In this document: positions 1 to 7,513 of the stretch, piece after piece | Numbering within the stretch: the first letter of the stretch is position 1 | Layout: every line of letters begins with the position of its first letter | Source: Saprospirales bacterium | GTDB lineage: Bacteria > Bacteroidota > Bacteroidia > Chitinophagales > Saprospiraceae | Direction of reading: 5' to 3' | Length of the DNA stretch: 11,601 nt | Assembly (NCBI GenBank): GCA_003448025.1 | Contig: DLXL01000298.1 | Coordinates: 1-11,601 of the forward strand | Position numbers and translations under genes: made by a program | The notes under the pieces: generated by a model | What the model saw: only the letters and a program-made list of their open reading frames with translations | What the model was told of the DNA's origin: nothing | Databases searched by the model: none

Positions 1-3000
1 CGACATTGTGGCCTCATTTCGGATGTGCCTCGCGCTGATGTCCTGGTTGAAGGAGGTGGCGTGCTCGAACATGGAGATCATCTGAGCCACCGGCCGGTTG
101 TTCCAGTTGCCGATTGGCTGGTTGAAGGAGGTGGCGCTAGAGAATACGTTCAACATGCGCAGCACATTGGATGTGTTCCAGTTATTGATGGACGCACTGC
201 CGCCGTTGTTGAAGACCGTGGCTCTCCTGAACATGCCCTGGATGTTGTTCACATTGCTCAGGTCCCATGCGCCGATATCCTGGTTGAAGGTACTGTCACC
301 CTGGAACATGGAGCGCATAGTGGTCACATTGCTCGTGTTCCAGTTGCCGATGGGCTGGTTGAAGGATGCGGCTTCACTGAACATAAACTCCATGTTCACC
401 ACATTGGCGGTGTTCCACGAGCTGATGTTCTGATTGAAGGCCGAAGCGCGGGTGAACATATTGGACAGATTGGTCACTGAACTCGGCAGGTTGCCCGGCA
501 CCTGCACCAGGTTGGTCGCATTATCGTTCGTCGTAGAACCTTGAAAGGCACCTGTAAGGCTTCGCAAACCCGTGCTGCCCCAGCTGGTCACTCCGGTGAT
601 GCGATCGGCATGCGGGTAGCCGCCCAGCGCTCCGAATTGGGTCAGCGCACCGTAAATGATGATGGTGTAGTTGCCGGGGGTGGCATAGGTATAATTCCGG
701 TTGCCGGCCGAGGTGTAAGTATTATCGTTACCGTCTCCCCAAAACACCCGGACGTTCGCCGTTCCGTTCAAAGGAAGGGTAACGGTTGGCCGGGCAGCCG
801 TGGTGGTCACGGTGATCGTCATGGGGCTGGTGGTCAGGGTCACCAACCCGGTAGACCCGGGCGTGAACCTGGTATTATCCTGGTTCGTGGCTCCGGAGGC
901 CGTGCTGCCGTAGGTGCCGTTGCTGGTCTGGATGGTTGTTCCCAAGACCAGATTCTCGCAGGTGGAATTGTTCCCGTTGCAGTTCATCACTCCGGCGATG
1001 GAGAGCGCACCCAGGTTCAGCCCAAAGTCTGTCCGCAACGTGGCGCCGCTGCTCACCGATACCAATGAGCCTGTACCCAGCGCCGTGGCGCTGCCGGCGA
1101 TAAGGGTTCCGGCAGTGATGCTGGTGGTACCGGCGTAGCTGTTAGCCCCGCTGAGCGTGAGGGTGCCGGCACCCGACTTGGTAACCCCGCCCGCACCGGA
1201 AATGACCGCTGTGTTGGCATAGGTGCCAGCTGGGAGATTGAAGGTGAGGGTACCATTATTATTAATGCTGGCAGATGCGATCGAACCAGCGGTGGTTCCA
1301 TTACCAATGGATAGCGTGCCGGCGCTGATGCTGGTATTGCCGGTGTACGTATTGGCACCGGTGAGCGTAAGCGTGCCCGTACCCGCTTTGGTGAGGGCCA
1401 CTGTGCCGCTGCCGTTCTGGATGACGCCGCTGAAAGTGGTGTTTGTATTGCCCACATGAGCGACCGTCACCGCTCCGGCCACGTTGCTGGTAACGGTACC
1501 CGCCCCGGCCAGGGAGGCAACGGACTCGGAAAACCCGTTCAGATCGAAAGTGGCGCCGGCGTTTACCGTAAGGGCGCTGCTGTTACTGATCCGCTCGCTG
1601 GCCGTGCCCAACTGGAGCGTACCTGCTGAGATGGTGGTGGCGCCCGTATAGGTGTTGGCGTTGGTGAGCGTGAGCGTGCCGGCCCCCTGCTTGGTCACCG
1701 AACCGCTGCCGGAAATGACAGCGCTGTAAGTTATGTTATCGGATCGGTTAAAGACCAGCTGGGCAGTAGCGTCGAGTAACCCAATGCTTGTGCTGGGGAT
1801 GGATCCGGTAGTGCCCCCATTGCCGATGGACAGCGCGCCGAAAACAACCTGGGTAATTCCGGTGTATGTATTGGCACCTGTCAGAACCACCGTGCCGGTG
1901 GATGCAGAACTTGCTACAAGGCTACCGTTACCGGCGATAATGCCCCCGTAGGTAAGGGTGGCGCCGGCAGCCGCTCCTATGGTGGCGTTGCCAGGACTAA
2001 CGATGTTGATTCCCCGGTTGGCATTCAGCGTAAAGCTGGAAGAGGCACTGAACGTACCACCTTCCAGGATCAGGGCCCCAGGTGTCGGGGAACCGGGCGC
2101 AGCCCCCAGTTTGTTGTCCTGGCTGATACTTAATGCCGCACTGATAACAGATGTTGTTCCTGTATAGGTGTTGGCGCTGGCGCCACTAAGTGTTAAATTC
2201 ATCGTCGAACTGATAGTGAGGTTACCTGAACCGGCGATGATCCCCTGATAGGTAATGGACGCCCCTCCCTCAAATGTGCCACCACCGGCACCCAAGGTGA
2301 TTCCCCTGTTTGCATGAAGCGTAAAGTTCGCACTAAACCTAAGCCTGCCGTTGTTGAGTACAATGCTACCCGGGGTAGCGCTGCCGGGCACGGCGCCCAG
2401 TTTGTTGTCTGCATTAATGATAACACTGCCGCCGCCATCAACTGTGGTAACACCGGTATAGGTGTTAGGGCTGGCTCCGTTCAGGAATAGAGGACAACCG
2501 GTCACGGTCAGGTTACCGGTACCGTCAATGATGCCCTGATAGATAATATTTTGACTACTACTTTTGAAGGTACCACCCCCTGCATTAAGAAGGACACCCC
2601 GGTTTGCATTAAGTGTATAGCCGGTGTTGGTTTCTAGTGTTCCCCCATTGAATACCAAATGCCCTGGGGTGGCGCTTACGGGCGGTGTACCCAGACCGTT
2701 GTCATTACTGATTATAACACTGCCGGCATTGATGGTAGTAGCACCCGCGTAGGTATTGGCGCCGCTGAGCGTGAGCGTGCCGGTGCCTGCTTTGGTAAGC
2801 GTGCCGGAACCAGAAATGACACCGCTGTAGGTGAGGGCATTGGAGCGGTTGAAAATGAGAGCGGCATTATTCACAATACTTGCACCTGCGACAGACCCGG
2901 TGGTTCCGCCATCGCCGATAGACAGCGTACCAGCCGAGATGGTGGTGGCGCCGGTGTAGGTATTGGCGCCGGTGAGCGTAAGCGTGCCCGTGCCCTGTTT

Positions 3001-3477
3001 GGTTAACTGGGCGTTGGCACCGCTGAAGACACCTGAATAAGTGGTGCTGCTGTTATTGCTCCCCACGGTGACCGTAGGCGTACCGGAGGCAGAACCGATG
3101 TTGCCCGCGCCGCTGAGCGAGCCGGCCGTGAGGTTGAACCCGGCCAGGGCAAGGGTACCCGTAACGGTGAGGTTGCCGGTGGTGATGTTCACTGCCGCGG
3201 TGAGGGTCACGGTGTGGCCTGAGGCGATGATCACATCGTCGCCCGCCACAGGGGCTACGCCGCCTACCCAGGTGGCGCCGGCGCTCCAGTTGCCGGTGGC
3301 GGCGGAGGTGATGGTGGCGGCTTGCAGGTGCGCGCCTGTGAGCAGGAAGAAAGTCAGAATCAGGATCATACCTGGAATTGGTATTCCTGACCTGATGAAA
3401 AAGAGCCGGGGCGCCTTTCCGAAATGCGGAGATGGACCTGCAGGGCAGGTGGTGTTTGGCGGAAAATTTTTTCTCAT
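1..3477 (-). CDS. Giant secreted PATR/BspA-type surface protein, 5' part (3' end outside window)
   Basis: One frame stays open for 1159 codons from the ATG at 3477 to the left edge; I read every triplet and found no stop. Residues 1-53 are a long signal peptide: a basic/proline-rich leader, then a hydrophobic core ending GAHLQA. Next comes a beta-helix-like opening (NWSAGATWVGG..., ~60-110). About eight passenger-associated repeats (PATR, pattern GTLTLTGANTYTGATTISAG) lie at ~150-800. A PKD-like segment (VFWGDGND ... YTYATPGNYTI) spans ~885-950, and at least six BspA/DUF285 repeats of ~25 residues (MF..A.SFNQPIGNWNTSNV) run from ~1000 to the edge. PATR repeats are known from autotransporter passengers and BspA repeats from adhesins, so an adhesive cell-surface role is likely but inferred. 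The C-terminal anchoring or sorting domain is not visible. The upstream in-frame start is supported by the second copy at 7211-7513. M37 is an alternative start. Confidence 0.9.
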   Translation of the reverse strand, partial: MRKNFPPNTTCPAGPSPHFGKAPRLFFIRSGIPIPGMILILTFFLLTGAHLQAATITSAATGNWSAGATWVGGVAPVAGDDVIIASGHTVTLTAAVNITTGNLTVTGTLALAGFNLTAGSLSGAGNIGSASGTPTVTVGSNNSSTTYSGVFSGANAQLTKQGTGTLTLTGANTYTGATTISAGTLSIGDGGTTGSVAGASIVNNAALIFNRSNALTYSGVISGSGTLTKAGTGTLTLSGANTYAGATTINAGSVIISNDNGLGTPPVSATPGHLVFNGGTLETNTGYTLNANRGVLLNAGGGTFKSSSQNIIYQGIIDGTGNLTVTGCPLFLNGASPNTYTGVTTVDGGGSVIINADNKLGAVPGSATPGSIVLNNGRLRFSANFTLHANRGITLGAGGGTFEGGASITYQGIIAGSGNLTISSTMNLTLSGASANTYTGTTSVISAALSISQDNKLGAAPGSPTPGALILEGGTFSASSSFTLNANRGINIVSPGNATIGAAAGATLTYGGIIAGNGSLVASSASTGTVVLTGANTYTGITQVVFGALSIGNGGTTGSIPSTSIGLLDATAQLVFNRSDNITYSAVISGSGSVTKQGAGTLTLTNANTYTGATTISAGTLQLGTASERISNSSALTVNAGATFDLNGFSESVASLAGAGTVTSNVAGAVTVAHVGNTNTTFSGVIQNGSGTVALTKAGTGTLTLTGANTYTGNTSISAGTLSIGNGTTAGSIASASINNNGTLTFNLPAGTYANTAVISGAGGVTKSGAGTLTLSGANSYAGTTSITAGTLIAGSATALGTGSLVSVSSGATLRTDFGLNLGALSIAGVMNCNGNNSTCENLVLGTTIQTSNGTYGSTASGATNQDNTRFTPGSTGLVTLTTSPMTITVTTTAARPTVTLPLNGTANVRVFWGDGNDNTYTSAGNRNYTYATPGNYTIIIYGALTQFGALGGYPHADRITGVTSWGSTGLRSLTGAFQGSTTNDNATNLVQVPGNLPSSVTNLSNMFTRASAFNQNISSWNTANVVNMEFMFSEAASFNQPIGNWNTSNVTTMRSMFQGDSTFNQDIGAWDLSNVNNIQGMFRRATVFNNGGSASINNWNTSNVLRMLNVFSSATSFNQPIGNWNNRPVAQMISMFEHATSFNQDISARHIRNEATMS

Positions 3478-3545
3478 GAGATAATTAAAAATTAAAAATG
3501 ATAGAAGGATGAAACGTGTCCTTCGTAAGGTATTATAGACATTGA
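3478..3545 (-). promoter_or_regulatory. Conserved leader upstream of the surface gene
   Basis: This is the AT-rich stretch just before the ATG at 3477, read on the minus strand. It contains TTTCATCCTTCTA and, further upstream, GTCTATAATACCTTAC. Both recur with few changes before the truncated copy (about 7514-7585), while neighbouring bases have diverged, which suggests a constrained promoter or untranslated leader. I see no clean Bacteroidota -7/-33 pair and no strong Shine-Dalgarno sequence, so the transcription start is not assigned. Confidence 0.4.
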
Positions 3546-3626
3546 CTAAGGAATTAATGAGACCCTAGCCGAACAAGCTTTAAAAAAAAAATTTAGGTGC
3601 AAAGAGATGCTACTTCGGCTGTTTAA

Positions 3627-3760
3627 TTCGGCACATTAATGTCAATATTCGGCAACCAACTTTGTCTTCAGCGCGCAGGAAACACAGTGCATGAACAACA
3701 AGAGGGAAAAAGCGCTCATACCAAATTATATATTCGGCATTTATTAGATAATATTCGGCA
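3627..3760. promoter_or_regulatory. Two pairs of TTCGGCA sites, 21-bp spacing (copy A)
   Basis: TTCGGCA occurs at 3627, 3648, 3733 and 3754, so each pair is spaced exactly 21 bp start to start. A partial TTCGGCT is at 3614. The arrangement is repeated upstream of the truncated gene copy (7656-7787), with the 21-bp spacing kept although surrounding bases differ. Direct repeats two helical turns apart are typical of operators bound by a dimer on one DNA face; LytTR-family regulators use about this spacing. The binding factor is unknown. The rest of 3546-3845 holds no gene: the 75-codon frame beginning at 3639 is not conserved in the other copy. Confidence 0.5.
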
Positions 3761-3953
3761 AAGTGCATTTTATATTTTTTTAGATATGCATTTTAAAAAA
3801 CCATTTAGTGGGATAAGTGTTGAAGGGTATCACTACCAAAGATTAAACTGGACTTTAGCCAATTAGGAGCATTAAAGTTGTTTTTAGAACAGGCTAAATC
3901 AGTAACTTACTTACTTCTATGATTTGTTTTAAAGCGCCGTAGGAGAATTAAGC

Positions 3954-4088
3954 GTCTGCGAATCTGCGAGTCTGCGATTTTAGAATGTTGGAGCCAGAGC
4001 CGGATATGAAGCGCTGGCGCCATTCAAAATTCATAAAATCGTCGTTCCTCTACGAATGCTAAAATCGCAGATTCGGAGATTCGCAGAC
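3954..4088. repeat. 30-bp imperfect inverted repeat inside element A
   Basis: The left arm (3954-3983) consists of three tandem TCTGCGA-type units followed by TTTTAG. The right arm (4059-4088) is its reverse complement with two mismatches. Element B has only one TCTGCGA unit and lacks the right arm. A short near-duplicate (TCGTC-TTCC-CTACGAA) also flanks the right arm at 4039-4056 and 4089-4105. This is probably an internal expansion within copy A; the transcript could fold into a large stem. Confidence 0.65.
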
Positions 4089-4114
4089 TCGTCATTCCGC
4101 TACGAAATGCTTAA

Positions 4115-4274
4115 GAGCGTGTTTAAAATTCCATCGCCTGGCTGCAAGCGCAAAATTTCATTTTATTTTGCGTTACATTTTTTCATCGTAACTGCCGGCT
4201 ACGCCTGCAAAATGTGCCTTATCTAAAATAAAATTTTTCAGCTTTCGCTCAGACATGGAAATTTAAACACGCTC
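4115..4274. mobile_element. 160-bp MITE with IS5/IS1031-like ends, nested in element A
   Basis: The terminal inverted repeats are GAGCGTGTTTAAAATTCCAT (4115-4134) and, at 4255-4274, a reverse complement matching at 19 of 20 bases. The flanking TAA at 4112-4114 and 4275-4277 is a 3-bp target duplication. Removing the element and one TAA gives a site that aligns without gaps to element B (about 6940-6956), which is the empty site. The interior is a long imperfect palindrome with no reading frame. GAG-starting ends with a TNA duplication are known from the IS1031 group of the IS5 family; assignment to that group is inference. Confidence 0.75.
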
Positions 4275-4458
4275 TAAATCAAACCATCGCAATCAAATAC
4301 TCATGGCAAAGAACGAAGAGAGAAATTCATTTAGGTAAGTAATGGTAGTAATGATGAACATCTGGTCCCAAACAGCATGTTCATAATTTCCCAAATCCTG
4401 TTCCTGAATAGTATTTATCCTATATTTTAAGCTTTGAATTGGCTAAAGTCAAGCTAAG

Positions 4459-4510
4459 GTTTAAAATTCGGTTTTTCGCCAATTTGGTTATGCATTCCTG
4501 AAGAAGCTCT
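4459..4510 (+). promoter_or_regulatory. Duplicated block upstream of the CHU_C gene
   Basis: This block reads TTAAAATTCGGTTTTTCGCC, then AAT, a variable heptamer and TGCATTCC. It lies directly upstream of the ATG at 4518 and aligns without gaps to 7878-7929, the region upstream of the hybrid regulator gene. It is the far edge of the duplicated control module. Its position suggests the promoter or leader of the rightward gene in each copy, but I see no convincing canonical promoter. Confidence 0.4.
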
Positions 4511-4517
4511 TAAATAA

Positions 4518-6734
4518 ATGATAAAAATGAAAGTTGTTAAGCATCTATTGTTATTAATAATCCTAGCATTTTGCCAACACTCTTATGCTCAAAAGCAAAA
4601 CAACCAATGGCGTTTTGGCAATGGTGGAGGAATTGACTTTAATACCATTCCTCCCAGCAATGTTTCAGGTGTAGCAATAACTACACCCGAAGGTAGTGCC
4701 TCTGTTGCGGATAGAGCTACCGGTTCATTATTGTTTTATACTAATGGCTTAACTGTTTGGAATATTAATAATCAAGTTATGCCTAACGGCACGGGGTTGT
4801 TAGGCGGAACACCAACATTATTATCTTCTACAACTGCTGCTGTTATTATTCCTAAACCGGGAAGCAACAATTTATATTACATAGTAACTATTGATGAACA
4901 ATCTTCCAACAATGGTGTCAGGTATACGGTGGTTGATATGAGTTTGAATAGTGGTTTAGGCGATGTAGTAGCTGGCCAAAAAAATATTTTCCTGTTTCAA
5001 ACTACTTCTGAAAAACTGGAAGTTGTTCCTGCTTCAGATGGTGTAAGCTATTGGCTGCTCACACATGACGAACCTGGCAATAGTTTTTTTTCTTTTAGGG
5101 TAAGCAGTGCCGGCATTGAAAGCACTCCCGTAGTTTCAACAATAGGCGCTACGCAAGCAAATGGAGCGGGTCATATGAAAATTAGCCGTCAATTCGATAA
5201 ATTGGCTATCGGTGTTACTTTCAGCTCAACCATAGAGTTGTATGATTTTGATAACACCACAGGTGTGGTTTCAAATCCAATTTCCTGGAATTATAATTTA
5301 TCAAGCCCTTTGATTTATGGTATTGAGTTTTCTCCTAATGGGAAGGTGTTATACATCAGCAATTTGGATAAATTACTGCAGTTTGACATCACTCCAACAA
5401 CATCTTCCGCAATACAAAATTCTGTTTACCAATTACCCACTGGAACTGGATTTTCTCAACCAGCCTCCTTGCAATTAGCTGTAGATGATAAGATTTATAT
5501 TAATTCAGGCAGTATTAACGTAATAAACTGCCCCAATAATTTAGGCGCCGCTTGCGGATTCCAACCAAACGCTATTGCCAATCAAAGTGGTGGTGGTGGT
5601 TACGGTTTACCCAAGTGGGTTTATTATACCGATGATCAGCCTGCCATAACTTCCAATGCGATAATCTATACTGATTCTTGTTTGGGAAATGCTACTCAAT
5701 TTTTAATTCAAAATACTGCTGACATTTCAAGTATAACGTGGAATTTTGGCGATCCAAATTCAGGAGCCAACAATACTGCTGCAGGTTTTTCTGCCCATCA
5801 TACATTTTCACAAGTTGGCAATTATAATGTTCGAGCAATTCTCAACAATGCTTGTGGTACGGATACCTTGTTTTTAGTTGATTTGCCAATTATCGATTGC
5901 AATAATCCTAACTCCACTATAACCGGAATAAAATTGTCAGGTGATACCTGTGCTGTGCCAGCTAGTCTTGCACTTCAAGTAGAAGGCATAAGCAATTCTC
6001 CTTATTTATTTTGGAATTTTGGCGACCCGGCAAGTGGAGCCAATGATACCATAACAATTACTGGGCAAAGCCCTTCGCCTTTCCCGACACATTCATTTTC
6101 ATCGGCCGGAATCTATAATGTTTGCGTAAGCTATCAGAAACCAGGTTTTTCAGTTTCAACAGTTTGTAGAACCATATCAATTGGATTATGCTGCAATGGA
6201 ATTATCGCTTCAACTGACTCCTGCCTTCAAAATAACATTCCATTTTCAATCCTAACTGGTGTAACAATATCCAGTGTTGCTTGGACTTTTGGCGACCCTT
6301 CAAGCGGAGTAAACAATACCTCAACTTCTTTAACACCAACGCATCTGTTTTCAACAGCTGGGACATATGATATTCGTTCCATTGTTAATTTTACTTGTGG
6401 TGTTGACACTATTTTCAGAACTATTTCCATTGTAAATTGCGACAGCATTAATGAAGATTGTCAATTATACGTTCCAAACGTATTTACTCCAAACGGTGAT
6501 GGTTTTAATGACAATTTTTATCCGCTAACAATTTGCACATTTGAGCAGTATGAATTCTTGATTTTTAATAGATGGGGTGGACTTGTTTTCAATACATCAA
6601 ATCAAACAGACAATTGGGATGGATCAGAAAATGGTGTTGACTGTTCTAGTGATGTTTACGTTTATTTGATAAAATATAAATTCCCCACGCAGCAGGTTAA
6701 AACTATTTCTGGTTCAATTACGCTTTTAAGATGA
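4518..6734 (+). CDS. T9SS-secreted PKD-repeat protein with type-B (CHU_C) sorting domain
   Basis: The product has 738 residues. Residues 1-24 are a signal peptide (KHLLLLIILAFCQHSYA, cleavage before Q25). Residues ~26-375 are a propeller-like region (WRFGNGGGIDF near the start, GIEFSPNGKVLYISN in the middle, YGLPKWVYY at the end) of the kind common in Bacteroidota cell-surface proteins. Three PKD-like domains follow, marked by WNFGDP or WTFGDP at ~407, ~498 and ~586. Residues 648-738 are the gliding-motility-associated C-terminal domain (CQLYVPNVFTPNGDGFND ... FNRWGGLVF ... NWDG), which directs export by the type IX system. The start at 4518 is the first ATG; 4527 is also possible. The gene is AT-rich, unlike the GC-rich surface gene to its left, and is bracketed by two copies of one mobile element. 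The ligand or function is unknown. Confidence 0.93.
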   Translation: MIKMKVVKHLLLLIILAFCQHSYAQKQNNQWRFGNGGGIDFNTIPPSNVSGVAITTPEGSASVADRATGSLLFYTNGLTVWNINNQVMPNGTGLLGGTPTLLSSTTAAVIIPKPGSNNLYYIVTIDEQSSNNGVRYTVVDMSLNSGLGDVVAGQKNIFLFQTTSEKLEVVPASDGVSYWLLTHDEPGNSFFSFRVSSAGIESTPVVSTIGATQANGAGHMKISRQFDKLAIGVTFSSTIELYDFDNTTGVVSNPISWNYNLSSPLIYGIEFSPNGKVLYISNLDKLLQFDITPTTSSAIQNSVYQLPTGTGFSQPASLQLAVDDKIYINSGSINVINCPNNLGAACGFQPNAIANQSGGGGYGLPKWVYYTDDQPAITSNAIIYTDSCLGNATQFLIQNTADISSITWNFGDPNSGANNTAAGFSAHHTFSQVGNYNVRAILNNACGTDTLFLVDLPIIDCNNPNSTITGIKLSGDTCAVPASLALQVEGISNSPYLFWNFGDPASGANDTITITGQSPSPFPTHSFSSAGIYNVCVSYQKPGFSVSTVCRTISIGLCCNGIIASTDSCLQNNIPFSILTGVTISSVAWTFGDPSSGVNNTSTSLTPTHLFSTAGTYDIRSIVNFTCGVDTIFRTISIVNCDSINEDCQLYVPNVFTPNGDGFNDNFYPLTICTFEQYEFLIFNRWGGLVFNTSNQTDNWDGSENGVDCSSDVYVYLIKYKFPTQQVKTISGSITLLR

Positions 6735-6737
6735 ATA

Positions 6738-7057
6738 AGCTGGACTTTAGCCAATTAGGAGCATTAAAGTTGTTTTTAGAACAGGCTAAATCAGTAACTT
6801 ATTTACTTCTATGATTTGTTTTAAAGCGCCGTAGGAGAATTAAGGGTCTGCGATTTTAGAATGTTGGAGCCAGAGCCGGATATGAAGCGCTGTCCCCATT
6901 CAGAATTTACAAAATATTCATTCCACTACGAATTCTAAAATCAAACCATCGTGGATCAAATACTCACGGCAAATAATGAAGAGAAAAGTTCATTCAACTG
7001 ATTAATAATAGTAATTATGAACACGTTCTTAAGCTTTTAAATGGCTAAAGTCCAGCT
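6738..7057 (+). mobile_element. TA-flanked inverted-repeat element, copy B
   Basis: This is a 320-bp element with perfect 16-bp terminal inverted repeats (AGCTGGACTTTAGCCA at 6738; its reverse complement ends at 7057) and TA at both outer edges (6736-6737, 7058-7059). It begins 3 bases after the CHU_C stop codon. It has the same orientation as copy A, and its left ~160 bp are almost identical to A, apart from the tandem-unit difference. It lacks the nested 160-bp MITE, the inverted duplication and ~60 bp near the right end. It encodes no protein. Lying between two converging genes, it could also shape the 3' end of the CHU_C transcript. Confidence 0.75.
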
Positions 7058-7070
7058 TAATTTTCCTGTT

Positions 7071-7117
7071 TCGTCCAAATAAAAGAGTCCTCATCCACCG
7101 TTACAGCGGAAGAGGAC
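7071..7117 (-). terminator. Probable intrinsic terminator for the minus-strand truncated gene
   Basis: On the minus strand GTCCTC (7117-7112) pairs with GAGGAC (7092-7087), with a further short GGA/TCC pairing inside. The hairpin is followed by TCTTTTATTT (7086-7077). It lies ~95 bp beyond the stop of the truncated surface-gene copy. The rest of 7058-7210 shows no gene that I recognise. Confidence 0.55.
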
Positions 7118-7210
7118 AACCTAAAACCGATTACATCTTAATATATCTTCGACCTGATGGCCTATCTATTTAAAGTCTGAGTGCACAAGTATGAATGGCA
7201 ATCCCCAGTT

Positions 7211-7513
7211 TTAGGCAAACTGCCCTATTCTCAATAACCTGCCGGCCGTGAGGTTGAATCCGGCAAGTGCCAGGGTGCCGGTCAACGTGGGATTGCCCGT
7301 GGAAATTTCCACCGCTGCGGTTAGGATCACGGTATGGCCGGAGGTGATGGTAGCGGCTTGCAGGTGTGCGCCTGCGAGCAGGAAGAAAGTCAGGAACAGG
7401 TTAAGACTAGGAATTTGCATCCCTGCCCTGATGAAAAAGAGCCGGGGCGCCTTTCCGAAATGCGGAGACGGGCCTGCCGGGCAGGTGGTGTTTGGCGGAA
7501 AATTTTTTCTCAT
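7211..7513 (-). pseudogene. Truncated second copy of the surface-protein 5' end
   Basis: The frame starts at the ATG at 7513 and stops after 100 codons. Its first 29 residues equal those of the surface protein at 1-3477, and the resemblance continues through the signal peptide (LTFFLLAGAHLQAATITS) to FNLTAG. Homology stops abruptly at 7241 (matching 3121), after which an unrelated tail of about ten residues (LLRIGQFA...) leads to a stop. Relative to the long gene, 84 bp (28 codons, about 3221-3304) are missing in frame, at an imperfect direct repeat (GAGGCGATG / GAGGTGATG). It keeps a plausible signal peptide, so a small secreted product cannot be excluded, but a remnant or a silent 5' cassette is more likely. 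An upstream in-frame ATG at 7555 has no counterpart in the long copy. Confidence 0.8.

Larger units (their letters stand above)
3846..4454 (+). mobile_element. TA-flanked inverted-repeat element, copy A (with nested insertion)
   Basis: The left end AACTGGACTTTAGCCAATT and the reverse complement of the right end (AGCTTGACTTTAGCCAATT, ending at 4455) match at 17 of 19 bases, and the dinucleotide TA flanks both ends (3844-3845, 4455-4456). The first ~100 bp match element B (6738 onward) with one clear mismatch (3849-3951). The right part is more diverged and carries ~60 bp (about 4350-4425) missing from B. No transposase is encoded, so this is a non-autonomous, MITE-like element. TA duplication fits IS630/Tc1-mariner-type mobilisation, but the family is not assigned. 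It is interrupted by a second MITE at 4115-4274. The copy at 7835-7880 shows the matching site without the element. Confidence 0.7.

Noticed and set aside
25..1457. Open frames on the plus strand (25-480, 541-1068, 1223-1459) and one in another minus frame (1053-1457)
   Set aside because: They mirror the repeats of the long minus-strand surface gene, whose frame is uninterrupted and has clear PATR and BspA domains; the apparent repetition in the 25-480 frame is antisense BspA repeat.
3627..3760. CRISPR-like array from the regularly spaced TTCGGCA motifs
   Set aside because: The repeat is only 7 bases, with four copies in two pairs, and the intervening sequence is conserved between the two modules rather than unique spacers.
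3639..3866. A 75-codon plus-strand frame upstream of element A
   Set aside because: It is built on the TTCGGCA region and runs into the mobile element; in the homologous copy at about 7669 the frame is broken by indels, so it is not conserved as protein.
4518..4580. Lipoprotein signal for the CHU_C protein
   Set aside because: The cysteine follows LAF, and Phe just before Cys does not fit a lipobox; an ordinary cleavage site (SYA before Q25) fits better.
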